A stretch of DNA of 57,056 nucleotides from Bacteroidota bacterium (GCA_023429135.1 JAEYWD010000048.1:1-57056); one strand, 5' to 3'. Shown: positions 25,936-33,797, counted from the first letter of the stretch. The notes: a model not told the origin generated them from the sequence alone. A program made the numbers and translations.

Positions 25936-26485
25936 ATGCAGGTACTTTAAGTATTTCACGAATTTTGCCCTTTGCCCTTAGAAATTGGGATTTCGACGTC
26001 GATTCACTTATCCCCATAATTTCGGAGATCTCCGTATGATCGTATCCTTCCAGAAGATAAAGCGAAAAAATAATCCTGTATCCCTCGGGCAGTTGTTGCA
26101 TTGCCTGATGTATCTTTTTAACTTCAAGCTGAAGATCTTCATCGTTTTCGGGTGAATCTTCCGGTTCATCAAACATGGCCATGTCGTCGTGATGCACCAG
26201 GCTTACCCTTTTTTTCTTCAGGTGGTTTATGCAGTGATTTATCACTATTCGCTTCAACCACGATCCAAAGCTTGACTCATACCTGAAAGAACCTAAATTT
26301 CCAAAAGCATCACAAAACGCGTCCTGTAAAGCATCTTCGGCCTCCTGAACCGAATTTAGCATACGAACACAGATATTGAACATCGCTTTGGCATAAAAGC
26401 TGTAGAGTTGGTGTTGCGACTTGCGATCGCCCCGTTTACTCTGTTCAATTAGTTCCTTGTGTATTTCAAATGTCTGTGTTACCAA
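25928..26485 (-). CDS. ECF RNA polymerase sigma factor
   Basis: A 185-residue sigma-70 family protein. Region 2 (about 30-95) has EAEDALQDAFCDAFGNL and FGSWLKRIVINHCINHLK; region 4 (about 120-180) has LPEGYRIIFSLYLLEGYDH and the helix-turn-helix EISEIMGISESTSKSQFLRAK. The apparent start is a TTG giving VTQTFEIHKELIEQSKRGD; no upstream in-frame ATG is seen. It is the first gene of a run ending with two surface-adhesin-like proteins, its probable regulon. Confidence 0.93.
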   Translation of the reverse strand: MVTQTFEIHKELIEQSKRGDRKSQHQLYSFYAKAMFNICVRMLNSVQEAEDALQDAFCDAFGNLGSFRYESSFGSWLKRIVINHCINHLKKKRVSLVHHDDMAMFDEPEDSPENDEDLQLEVKKIHQAMQQLPEGYRIIFSLYLLEGYDHTEISEIMGISESTSKSQFLRAKGKIREILKVPAYE

Positions 26486-26761
26486 TGCTAAAGCTTTTCG
26501 AATTTAAAAGACAAGGGATTTTTTTAAGGGTTGCATGGTGGAGCAAAAAATTAAAATATTTTTTGCTTTAGCCTTTAGGAGATTATAAGTTAGGCCCTTC
26601 GGAAAATGTTTTTTTATCATGTTTTCTGGTTTTTAATAGAAGCTTTTCTAAAACCTAACCCTTAAATTTACAAAAATAAATAAACCTTATAGTACGCAAT
26701 TTACCGGCTTTTTCGTTTATTTCAATAGTATAAGCAGGGTGGTTTTGTTAAACGTGCGATT

Positions 26762-27649
26762 ATGAATAACAGTGACTTATATATAAAACTTAAAGAATCA
26801 TATACCGGATCGAATCTGAATAATATTACTGCGAATATTATAAGCCTTTATAAATCGAAGCAATACGGTAGTATTCGTAAAATCTCGAAGATAGTATCGG
26901 AGTTTACCGATATTCCCGAAAATAATATCAGCAAATGTTTTTCCAGGTTGATTATGATTTATCATCCGGACAAGGAAGCTTATTATAACCAGGAAATCGA
27001 TAAACTTTTTCATTCGAAGAACTATGACAGTCTGAAACAGTTTGCGCATATTCTGATTATTGGTGATATTGAGGAAGTCGAAAAGATTGATTGCGATGTC
27101 GACGATGATATTGACTATGAACCCGAATATGTTTGGGATTACGAAAGGGAAGGTTTTGAATATTTCGATTCGTATGAAGAAGCAGAGGACTACGAGGCGA
27201 GCGATTTATTCTCGGAAGAAAATACGTTTTATAATGCGGTGAAGCGGAAAGTGTATGGATCGATGAAGGTTGATCTGCCGTCGTATTATCTGGAAGATTT
27301 TGAAGATATAGAAATGGCCGAATACGAAATTGAGAACCTGGAAGGTATAGAGTTTTGTCTTCAGGCTGTGAATATCGACCTTTCCAAGAATCTGATAGAG
27401 GATATCTCCAGTTTGTGGTATCTTACAAAAATTGAAGAACTTTATCTGGCCGATAATCAGATAGGGTTAATTGATTCGATAAGCAACCTGAAGGAGTTGA
27501 GGGTGCTGGATATATCCAATAATTTCATCGACGACATTTCTCCTTTATTCGAACTCGAGAACCTTGAATATGTAAATGTGATGGGGAATAAAATTCCTCA
27601 ACACCAAATTGATATTTTGCTGAAGAGAGATATGGTTCTTTTGTATTAA
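26762..27649 (+). CDS. J-domain-like / leucine-rich-repeat protein
   Basis: A 295-residue soluble protein with three parts. The N-terminal helical region carries CFSRLIMIYHPDKEAYY, with the HPD tripeptide of J domains at residues 68-70. A very acidic, Tyr-rich middle (about 105-165) follows. The C-terminal LRR array (about 190-290) has rungs such as LYLADNQIGLIDSISNLKEL. In J proteins HPD stimulates Hsp70 ATPase; whether this one does is unknown. No dnaK is adjacent. The fusion could deliver LRR-bound clients to Hsp70 (inference). Confidence 0.75.
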   Translation: MNNSDLYIKLKESYTGSNLNNITANIISLYKSKQYGSIRKISKIVSEFTDIPENNISKCFSRLIMIYHPDKEAYYNQEIDKLFHSKNYDSLKQFAHILIIGDIEEVEKIDCDVDDDIDYEPEYVWDYEREGFEYFDSYEEAEDYEASDLFSEENTFYNAVKRKVYGSMKVDLPSYYLEDFEDIEMAEYEIENLEGIEFCLQAVNIDLSKNLIEDISSLWYLTKIEELYLADNQIGLIDSISNLKELRVLDISNNFIDDISPLFELENLEYVNVMGNKIPQHQIDILLKRDMVLLY

Positions 27650-27806
27650 CTAAATTTTTGGAATTCGAAAAGCGGCTTTTTATTTACTAATTAATTCCTT
27701 TGATAAACGTATTTTATCCCAATAGTCCCTATTATGTTTTATGAGTCCGTTTTCGTAGCTGGAAGTCCTAAGTTTGACTATCCTACGGAATTTGTGCCTT
27801 CCCATA

Positions 27807-27851
27807 TCCATTCAACCCCCAAAAAATATATGCACCTGTTGTACGCTGGCC
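27807..27851 (-). repeat. attC-like repeat arm downstream of the XRE gene
   Basis: On the minus strand this reads ggccagcgtacaac, then an AT-rich stretch, then ttgggggttgaatgg. The same order (gcgtacaac or a variant, AT-rich, ttggggg) recurs at 28830-28873 in the opposite orientation and at 28925-28968. The 9-bp gttgtacgc / gcgtacaac pair at 27838 and 28830 is a perfect inverted repeat bracketing the XRE gene. It looks like a recombination-site arm of a gene cassette. Confidence 0.5.
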
Positions 27852-27877
27852 ATTATTATTATCAGTCTTTATACAAT

Positions 27878-28663
27878 CTATTTTATTGTAATAAGTATCT
27901 CATTACTTGCAATTACGCCACTATCATTATTGTATGACAACTTGGCATTTCCAAATAACAAAATACTTTTATCGGACTTTTCGATTTTGTCAGCTGAATA
28001 CTTTACAACATTGTCATTTAATAAAAACTTCTCAATTGAAATCTCAACTCTCTGTTCTCTAAATATCCCTTTTGTGAACCCTGCATTGAATACACGAGTC
28101 ATTTTATTAAGTGAAATTAAAGCCACATCAACATGAGTTCCGTTATAATCAAATTTAACATCACGACCGATAAGTATATCATTTTCTTCGAAGCACTCCC
28201 CACATTTAAAATTTGACCAAGCCATTTTCAATTGAGTAGAATAAACCTTACTCGTGTCTGGAACTTCTTTTTGCTTATTTTCAGACTTCTGTGCATTTGC
28301 TATAGAATTTATTGTAGTTATTCCTAATACTATAAGAGTAGCCATTCCTGTTAAAATCGAAATCTTTTTCATTGCATTTGTTTTTAAGTTAAATAAATCA
28401 ATAAAGTATCTATAAAATTGCTCGAGCCTAAAGGAAATAATTGATCCAAAACTATTGGAACTGATTTCATTTGAATCAATCTGACTATAATCCAGGGCAT
28501 CAAAGATTGTCCTTAATGTATAACTTCGTGGCGAACCTTCTCCTGATTCAATTCTTTGAAGAGTCCTTACACTGATGTTACACTTTTCAACAAGCTCATC
28601 TTGGGTTAAGCCTTTCGCTTTTCTCAAATCAGCTATCTTTTTGCCTAAATTTGGTTGAGTCAT
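27878..28663 (-). CDS. XRE-type helix-turn-helix protein with membrane anchor
   Basis: A 261-residue protein. The N-terminal HTH (about 7-60) reads KIADLRKAKGLTQDELVEKC and RTLQRIESGEGSP. One hydrophobic segment (about 103-122, LTGMATLIVLGITTINSIA) follows, and a C-terminal domain of unknown type has CGEC (about 158-161). The topology suggests a membrane-tethered regulator whose periplasmic part senses a signal. It is AT-rich and lies between attC-like repeats, so it was probably acquired as a cassette. Confidence 0.8.
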   Translation of the reverse strand: MTQPNLGKKIADLRKAKGLTQDELVEKCNISVRTLQRIESGEGSPRSYTLRTIFDALDYSQIDSNEISSNSFGSIISFRLEQFYRYFIDLFNLKTNAMKKISILTGMATLIVLGITTINSIANAQKSENKQKEVPDTSKVYSTQLKMAWSNFKCGECFEENDILIGRDVKFDYNGTHVDVALISLNKMTRVFNAGFTKGIFREQRVEISIEKFLLNDNVVKYSADKIEKSDKSILLFGNAKLSYNNDSGVIASNEILITIK

Positions 28664-28829
28664 GTATCAATGAAATTTCGAGCAAGAATATATATTAACT
28701 TAAAAACTATACACGCAAATAGCGGAAATTGTCCTGACAATAAGCCGTCATTATCCTGACATTTTTGTATTCATTGGATTATCTTAATAATTTTAGTTTC
28801 TATTCTATCCACGGAGCTTTTCTTGGCTT

Positions 28830-28968
28830 GCGTACAACGGCCAGTAAATGTTTTGTTGGGGGACTTCGAAGCAATTCATTATCCCACGTTACAATGCTAA
28901 TTTAGTGTAATTACTTTGAAACTAGCGATTCAACCCCCAATAAAAAATATGAACAGTGTTACCGCCTG
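28830..28968. repeat. Imperfect palindrome, candidate attC-like site
   Basis: The left arm from 28830 reads gcgtacaacggccagt, AT-rich, then ttgggggac. The right arm, read on the minus strand from 28968, begins gcggtaacactgttca, AT-rich, then attgggggttg. The arms pair imperfectly over about 42 bases with a central spacer of about 50 bases. This is the architecture of integron attC sites, though the strict RYYYAAC/GTTRRRY cores are not clearly met. The 309-base gap between the two accessory genes holds nothing else I can recognise. Confidence 0.5.
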
Positions 28969-28972
28969 TTTT

Positions 28973-30250
28973 TCATTCTTTAAGCAACAAATTTGTATCT
29001 GAATAGAATAGTTTAACAATTAAATAAATACCTAATAATTTAAAAACAGAATCGCCAATAATTTCAAATGTTTTAATCACATTAAAATCAAATAAGCTGA
29101 CAATTAGTATAGAAAAGACTATAAACATTATATTAGCCAATGCACCCCATTTTTTTATAATAAGCAAAATATAAAATGACAAATCGACAATAATGGATAG
29201 GAAAGAAATTACATTGGGTTCTTTATAAAATTGGTAAAATGAAAATAGGCAAGCAATAACAATTAATCCGAACTTTAAATTCCTTATTTTCTCATCAGCT
29301 TCGGATTTCGAATATTCTTTTGCATTATCATTTTTTAGATAAGTTACTATGCAATAAATATTGACAACAGGGATAAAGTTTGCTATAAACAACCAAGATG
29401 GAGAAAAACCTAAAGCCCGATGCTTTTCTCTTATTAAGTTCGTAAAAATGATTCCAACCAATAAAAAGGACAATAAGGTCATAAAGTACCCTATTGTGAA
29501 AGTGAAAATTGAAGAATAGAATTCATTTATTTTAAGTGCACCCATATATTTAGTTAACAACTCAAACGAAAAAAATAGTATTAGGTATATAATAATGTAA
29601 GTAATTAGAAAGGACTTTTTTGTCAAAAGAAGATTATTTTGGATTTCTAAAATCCTTTTATTCGATATTTTAATGTCATTGAATGTTATTAAAAAATGAT
29701 AAAATATCAAGATTATAGAACTATATATAAATTTTGAAAGATATAGCATCCAACTATTTTGATATAAATTGAAAGAAAAATTATCATATAGTACAATAAA
29801 ACCATAAAATAACAAGCCGATAAGATAGCCATTCAAACTTAACCTCTTCTTATTGAGAAAGTATGATCTGATTAATCCATATATTGCGGCATAATTAAAA
29901 AGAAATTGTAATAAAAAACTAAGGTTTAAATTAGAAATATTACCTCCTATAATTACAGCTACAATATAAAGTAAAAATGATATTGCGATAATCTTAATTA
30001 GAGCATTATATTTTTTCTCATATATTGCTTCCCAACTAACAAAGGATAACATTGAGACAATCATAAGTATATCAAGTATGCCGAACTGAGCTGAATTTTT
30101 ATACAAAAAGGTGTTAAATAGATTAATGTTTATCAAATCTTTAAAAACAAAGGAAAGGGTATAAACTGTTATTGGAATAAAAATGAATTTCAACTTAGAA
30201 ATACCGAACATATCAGCCATAATATTAAAATTAATCTTAAACAATTTCAT
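28973..30250 (-). CDS. AT-rich polytopic membrane protein of unknown function
   Basis: A 425-residue protein with about ten to twelve hydrophobic helices and little else; a short hydrophilic loop near residue 310-325 contains NDNAKEYSKSEADEK. Codon use is strongly A/T-biased and Ile/Lys/Asn-rich compared with the neighbouring core genes, a sign of transfer. Its stop abuts the attC-like repeat and its start is close to the 3' end of a group II intron remnant. I recognise no family. Confidence 0.7.
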   Translation of the reverse strand: MKLFKINFNIMADMFGISKLKFIFIPITVYTLSFVFKDLININLFNTFLYKNSAQFGILDILMIVSMLSFVSWEAIYEKKYNALIKIIAISFLLYIVAVIIGGNISNLNLSFLLQFLFNYAAIYGLIRSYFLNKKRLSLNGYLIGLLFYGFIVLYDNFSFNLYQNSWMLYLSKFIYSSIILIFYHFLITFNDIKISNKRILEIQNNLLLTKKSFLITYIIIYLILFFSFELLTKYMGALKINEFYSSIFTFTIGYFMTLLSFLLVGIIFTNLIREKHRALGFSPSWLFIANFIPVVNIYCIVTYLKNDNAKEYSKSEADEKIRNLKFGLIVIACLFSFYQFYKEPNVISFLSIIVDLSFYILLIIKKWGALANIMFIVFSILIVSLFDFNVIKTFEIIGDSVFKLLGIYLIVKLFYSDTNLLLKE

Positions 30251-30311
30251 CAGTACTTACCAAACTTTATGTCAGGTAACTCAGGCGGATTGCTCCGTCC
30301 TTGTCCCCTAA

Positions 30312-30378
30312 GAACCGTACTTGATAGTTTACTCCTTCGGTCGTGAGACCACTTCGTTTAGTTCCCATCATACGGCTC
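30312..30378 (-). ncRNA. Group II intron domain V with an enlarged terminal loop
   Basis: The proximal helix is canonical: gagccgtatgatg on one side and caagtacggttc on the other, with the catalytic AGC triad at the start. The usual four-base cap is replaced by roughly 37 bases containing an inner hairpin ggtctcacgacc, so the domain is 67 rather than 34 bases long. The sister intron at 31457-31490 has the normal 34. Confidence 0.7.
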
Positions 30379-30424
30379 AAGCTCTCTAAAGGCGGATTAA
30401 TTCCACCCAACAAAATACGAAAAT

Positions 30425-30763
30425 TCAGGTTAAAATTCTACAACATTTTCTTTTTGCAAAATATGCATCCCAATGTGGATCAAATGGGTTGGCTTTGCCG
30501 CAAATGAGCTTGTGACGTTTTATATGGAAGTATCCGAACATACGTAACAGAATAATTTTGCCATTGTTGAACTTTCCAAAGAATTGCCACTTTCGTTTAC
30601 CGATGCACGTAAATATTAGCGAAGCAATTTTCGTGTATCCAAGGTTGTTATGTCTTTTGCGTGCCCAATTCCAGATGATGCGCCATAGTATCCTGTCCAG
30701 TTTATAAAATGTACTTTTGGAGCAAGCATGCTTAAGGTAATTTGCCCATCCGGTGATCGGCAA
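30425..30763 (-). pseudogene. Group II intron reverse transcriptase/maturase, C-terminal fragment
   Basis: A fragment of about 112 residues holding the maturase (X) domain, PITGWANYLKHACSKSTF and LWRIIWNWARKRH, and the C-terminal motif HKLICGKANPFDPHWDAYF. Full-length proteins of this type have roughly 450-600 residues. All reverse-transcriptase motifs are missing, cut off at the junction with the transposase fragment. Confidence 0.88.
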
Positions 30764-30765
30764 AA

Positions 30766-31000
30766 GCTGTTACACTCACGGGTGTGGAGTTTTTGCGGCG
30801 GTTTGCTATGCATATCCTGCCGCACCGTTTTGTGAAGATCCGGTACTATGGCATTTATGGAAGCCACTATAAGTCATTGGTACGAAAGCAGGTAGTAAAG
30901 AAAATCATTATTCGTGTGGAAGAAAGCCCTAAGCAGCGATTGTTACGGCTTACCGGATTTGATGTGTCCCTGTGTCCCCATTGCAAAGAGGGACAAATGA
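30766..31000 (+). pseudogene. IS91-family transposase, C-terminal fragment
   Basis: About 78 codons in frame give VTLTGVEFLRRFAMHILP, RIRYYGIYGSHYK and the C-terminal zinc-type SLCPHCKEGQM, the end of IS91/Y2-type rolling-circle transposases. The catalytic HUH and tyrosine motifs are absent. The fragment starts inside intron remnant A and runs into a truncated PIN-toxin gene of opposite strand, so it marks an old rearrangement joint. Confidence 0.8.
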
Positions 31001-31002
31001 CG

Positions 31003-31113
31003 AATCTCGGGAGTAGTAATCAACTCTCCGTATACCTTTTTTAAGAGATTAAACTCATCAATCTTGTGAAAGAGTATCAAGGTGCTGGTATCTGAAATAA
31101 CAATCTTAGGCCT
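31003..31113 (-). pseudogene. DUF3368/PIN-domain toxin remnant
   Basis: Immediately after the antitoxin gene, in an overlapping frame, the minus strand reads RPKIVISDTSTLILFHKI and then LLKKVYGELITTPEI, the N-terminal 35 residues of a DUF3368 PIN RNase including its first metal-binding Asp. The expected ATG before PKIVISDTS is AGG (31113-31111), so the start codon is lost. The rest of the gene is replaced by the IS91-type fragment. The toxin is dead. Confidence 0.7.
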
Positions 31114-31333
31114 TTGCTATATCAGAATGTAAATCAGAAATTGAAGTGCTAAAAACAGAAACACCATATTTCCCAAGCATTTCTATGAATGCTCTTTTTG
31201 AGAGTCCTACGATCTGGGCAGCCTGGCCAGAAGATAGTTTCGATTCCTCGTATAGTTTAGCAGCAATTATCATTGAAAAATCATAATCCTTCAAATCAAC
31301 GCTATCTGGTATATTTATCTGAATCGTTCTCAT
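31106..31333 (-). CDS. UPF0175-family antitoxin
   Basis: A small protein of about 75 residues starting at MRTIQINIPDSVDL (31333; ATGs at 31339 and 31351 are also in frame). It contains the UPF0175 helix-turn-helix-like core LSSGQAAQIVGLSKRAFIEML. Family knowledge: these proteins are antitoxins encoded upstream of DUF3368 PIN-domain toxins. Here the partner is reduced to a 5' remnant, leaving an apparently intact orphan antitoxin between two intron remnants. Confidence 0.8.
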   Translation of the reverse strand: MRTIQINIPDSVDLKDYDFSMIIAAKLYEESKLSSGQAAQIVGLSKRAFIEMLGKYGVSVFSTSISDLHSDIAKA

Positions 31334-31456
31334 AATCATAAATTTTCTCAAAAATACAAAATCATTGTATCATTCTGCTGATTGAGAGGTTTTTTTGCTT
31401 GGCGCTAACGGTCAGTGCCGAGTAGGTCGGGAGATTGCTCTCCCTTTCCCCTCTAA

Positions 31457-31490
31457 GAACCGTGCGTGAGACTTTCGCCTCACACGGCTC
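31457..31490 (-). ncRNA. Group II intron domain V, canonical
   Basis: A 34-base hairpin with gagccgtgtgag on the 5' side, a GNRA-like gcgaaag cap region, and ctcacgcacggttc on the 3' side. The AGC catalytic triad is intact. Confidence 0.85.
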
Positions 31491-31524
31491 AAGCACCCTT
31501 AAGATTGCTTTAGCAATCCGTCCG

Positions 31525-31953
31525 TCAGTTTGCATTGGTCAATTTACCGATATTTCTGCGTTTGATATTTCTTTTCCTCGCTCTTTCTTTAAAATAAGTG
31601 TCCCACTCCTTATCATAAGGGTTTGAGTTATTCTTTATTTTGTCGTGCCTTATTATTTTTGTGGCATCGAAACGGGGAAGTTCCATTTGTCGCTTTTTTT
31701 CAGTGGCCGCGAACACCATGTCTTTTGATCAATGTAGCCGGCTTTTAACCATTGTCCCAGAACCTTCTTGTTTATGGGGATATGTTGCAGTATCCACTTG
31801 TGCGAAATATTATCGAAGCATCCTTTGATGTCCGCTTCGAATATCCATTGAGCTGAACTACCTTTGCCCAGTACATTATGGCATTGCTCGATTGCATCGG
31901 CGCACGAACGCTTAGGCCTGAACCCGTATGAGTTCAGATCGGCTGTGGTTATA
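31525..31953 (-). pseudogene. Group II intron reverse transcriptase/maturase, internally deleted
   Basis: The minus strand first encodes about 75 residues of the reverse-transcriptase palm, with SYGFRPKRSCADAIEQCH and WIFEADIKGCFDNISHKW. It then jumps, out of frame and without the catalytic YADD region or maturase domain, to the last 64 residues with HDKIKNNSNPYDKEWDTYF. An internal deletion removed most of the protein. The 5' end is also missing. Confidence 0.85.
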
Positions 31954-32050
31954 AATGTTAAAATAAAAACATTTTAAAATACTATAAATCAATTGAATTA
32001 TGAAGTGAGTGGTTTTCTTCAATCGACGGATGCAGCTAAATTTCTCACAC

Positions 32051-32091
32051 AAAAAGCGCCTCGGCGCGATGCTGCACTTGAGGCGTTTTTT
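32051..32091 (+). terminator. Hairpin with T tract in the intron-flanking spacer
   Basis: An outer 6-bp stem cgcctc / gaggcg, extended by A/T pairs, ends in six T residues on the plus strand; the loop contains ggcgcgatgctgcac. No gene ends just upstream, so it may be a relic. The 642-base spacer 31956-32597 otherwise holds only the repeats listed next and low-complexity sequence. Confidence 0.5.
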
Positions 32092-32142
32092 GTCGTAAGT
32101 CGTAAGATGAACAGCCGGGTTTCTACATGCTCAACCCCATCC

Positions 32143-32275
32143 TGTAAGAAATAGTTATTTTCCTTACAGGGATGCATTAACTTCTAGTAAGGAAAAATAT
32201 TTTTCTAGTAAGGGATTGCATCGTTTCCTTACTAGAAATTTTTTTTTCTAATAAGGGATTTAATCCTTTCCTTGT
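32143..32275. repeat. About 43-bp imperfect tandem repeats with inverted repeats
   Basis: Three diverged units each contain a ttactagaa- or tagtaagga-type sequence, a T-rich stretch, and agggattgcatc or agggatttaatcc. A perfect 14-bp inverted repeat (ttctagtaaggaaa at 32182-32195, tttccttactagaa at 32224-32237) lies inside. It looks like an intergenic palindromic repeat family; no function is visible. Confidence 0.7.
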
Positions 32276-32597
32276 AACCCGGTAAATTTTAACTTCATCT
32301 ATGCATCCGCAATATTGGGCTCTACCAACCACTAAAGCCTACGTCTATTATCTAACCCCATAAGTTACCGCTAACACGGCTAAACACCAGCTAGAAAGTC
32401 CATCGAATCGGTTATTCCTGTCTCCTGGCGGCAGGTTTCCATATGGGGAGGTTCCGATAGCTACCGGAAGGGGTGAGGTATCTTTGCGGGCGATATCAGG
32501 TAGAAGGCATTTGGTATTTAGGCTGTAGGAAACACAAACCCGAAACACGAACCCGAAACTCAACCCGCCAATGCGTAACCCCGAATCACGTAACCCG

Positions 32598-33047
32598 TTA
32601 CGCATCCGGAATATTTGGTTCTACCAGCTTTTTTAATTTTTCCATCGATTCCTGCCAGCCCAGATAGCACATTTCTGTGGGTATAACATCAGGTATTCCT
32701 TCTTGTGTAGCAAAAAGTTCCGTACCGCACAATACCTTTTTTAATTCCACGGTTGTAATCATTTTGCCTGGCAGATTAGGATCGTCAAACTGATCGGTAT
32801 ATTTTATCAGTTCGTTGGTTTTTACCTCTAAATATTCCCCACCGAAGGAATGGCTGTTTCCTGTTGTGAAATTTGTAAATGACATTTTGTAGGTTCCTCC
32901 AACTTTTACATCCATATGATGCACTTTACAAGTAAATCCAAATGGAGGCAACCACGATGCCATTGCGTCGGCATCGGTAAATGCTTTGTACACTTTTTCG
33001 GGATCGGCTGCTAAAACCCTGTGTATTTTTACTACGTTTTTTGTCAT
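32598..33047 (-). CDS. SRPBCC/AHSA1-like domain protein
   Basis: A 149-residue single-domain protein of the START/AHSA1-like superfamily. The N-terminus IHRVLAADPEKVYKAFTDA is followed by WLPPFGFTCKVHHMDVKVGG and the C-terminal helix GWQESMEKLKKLVEP. Such proteins bind hydrophobic ligands or act as small polyketide-cyclase-like or co-regulatory proteins. It lies upstream, on the same strand, of nothing recognisable as a partner; an ArsR regulator often found with this family is absent here. Confidence 0.85.
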   Translation of the reverse strand: MTKNVVKIHRVLAADPEKVYKAFTDADAMASWLPPFGFTCKVHHMDVKVGGTYKMSFTNFTTGNSHSFGGEYLEVKTNELIKYTDQFDDPNLPGKMITTVELKKVLCGTELFATQEGIPDVIPTEMCYLGWQESMEKLKKLVEPNIPDA

Positions 33048-33097
33048 CTTCCTATTGTTTAGTGTTTGTGATACTTGTTTTTTTTCATTTAAGTTGT

Positions 33098-33531
33098 TTA
33101 ACGGGAGTGGGCGACATACTTTTCTCCTATAAACCGGATAGTTGCCTTACAGAGCTTTTCCAAAACATCCAGGTCGATATCCGATAACCGTTTTATATAA
33201 ATACAGGCTTTGCCCATTTTAAATTTGCCTAAATTTTCAATCAGGTTTTTGTTGTCGTCGCCAGGAGCTGCAACATATAAGGAGAATTCGGGTTTTCTCG
33301 GTGAAAAGCCTATGATCATGGCGTCGCCTTCGTGTCCGCTGGCATATTTGTAATGGTAACTTCCAAAACCAATCATGGTCGGCCCCCACATTTAGGTTCA
33401 AATCCCGACCAGTTCTTCATCAATTCAATGAGCCGGTAACTATCGGCTTTCTTTTGTTCATTGTCGACATACGCGTTTATAAAATCGGTTATGTCGGCGT
33501 CAGTTTCGGTTGTTTTGTTTTTTACGGCCAT
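33098..33531 (-). pseudogene. DUF1801 protein, frameshifted
   Basis: Two frames join to one DUF1801 protein. From ATG at 33531 the first frame gives MAVKNKTTETDADITDFINA and LIELMKNWSGFEPK. The second frame, entering at 33391, continues MWGPTMIGFGSYHYKYASG and ends EKYVAHSR. One missing base in a short A run (CCTAAATGTGG where CCTAAAATGTGG is expected) separates them. The family is a fold of unknown function found in small iron-chaperone-like (YdhG) proteins. It may be a true mutation or a sequencing/assembly indel. Confidence 0.8.
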
Positions 33532-33797
33532 GATGTTGTCATTTATATTTTCAAACCTTTAATGCAAGGAAACTTTAATTAAACAACCAAGGAGTGATTT
33601 CCGGCAGTTATCTCATGTATCGCTGTGCGTTATAAAACTGTCATTACATAGCATCCCAAAGGAGGGATTTCTCTCCGGTTGTCAGTTATTATTTAATCAA
33701 TAAAAGGGAGAATTGTTCAATAGAATAATTACTTTGTAGGCGGTTTGGCTGATGGTTCTGTGTTTTCTTTTATCAATTTAATACCTGCTCTTAAAGC

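Larger units (their letters stand above)
30275..30765 (-). mobile_element. Group II intron remnant A (3' part)
   Basis: On the minus strand the order is: C-terminal piece of the intron-encoded protein, domain V (30312-30378), then a domain VI-like hairpin (ggacggagcaatccgcc) ending near 30275. The 5' half, including domains I-III and the reverse-transcriptase core, is missing because the sequence switches to an IS91-type transposase fragment at about 30765. It cannot splice or move. Confidence 0.8.
31412..31953 (-). mobile_element. Group II intron remnant B
   Basis: From 31953 down, the minus strand carries a piece of the reverse-transcriptase domain, the C-terminus of the intron-encoded protein, a normal 34-base domain V, and a domain VI hairpin (gggagagcaatctccc) followed by gacctactcgg near the 3' end. 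Domains I-IV 5' of the protein gene and most of the protein are missing. The protein C-terminal motif is closely similar to that of remnant A, so the two come from the same intron lineage. Confidence 0.8.

Noticed and set aside
27734..28136. Plus-strand ORFs over the XRE gene and its 3' repeat
   Set aside because: They are antisense to a gene with clear HTH and membrane features and lack any domain pattern.
32143..32275. CRISPR array
   Set aside because: Only three diverged units, no equal-length unique spacers, and no cas genes in the window.
32348..32605. Minus-strand 85-residue ORF with NLPPGDR-type text
   Set aside because: It covers low-complexity and repeat-like spacer sequence (acccgaaac iterations, ccgatagctaccgg palindrome) and has no coding character or homologous pattern I recognise.
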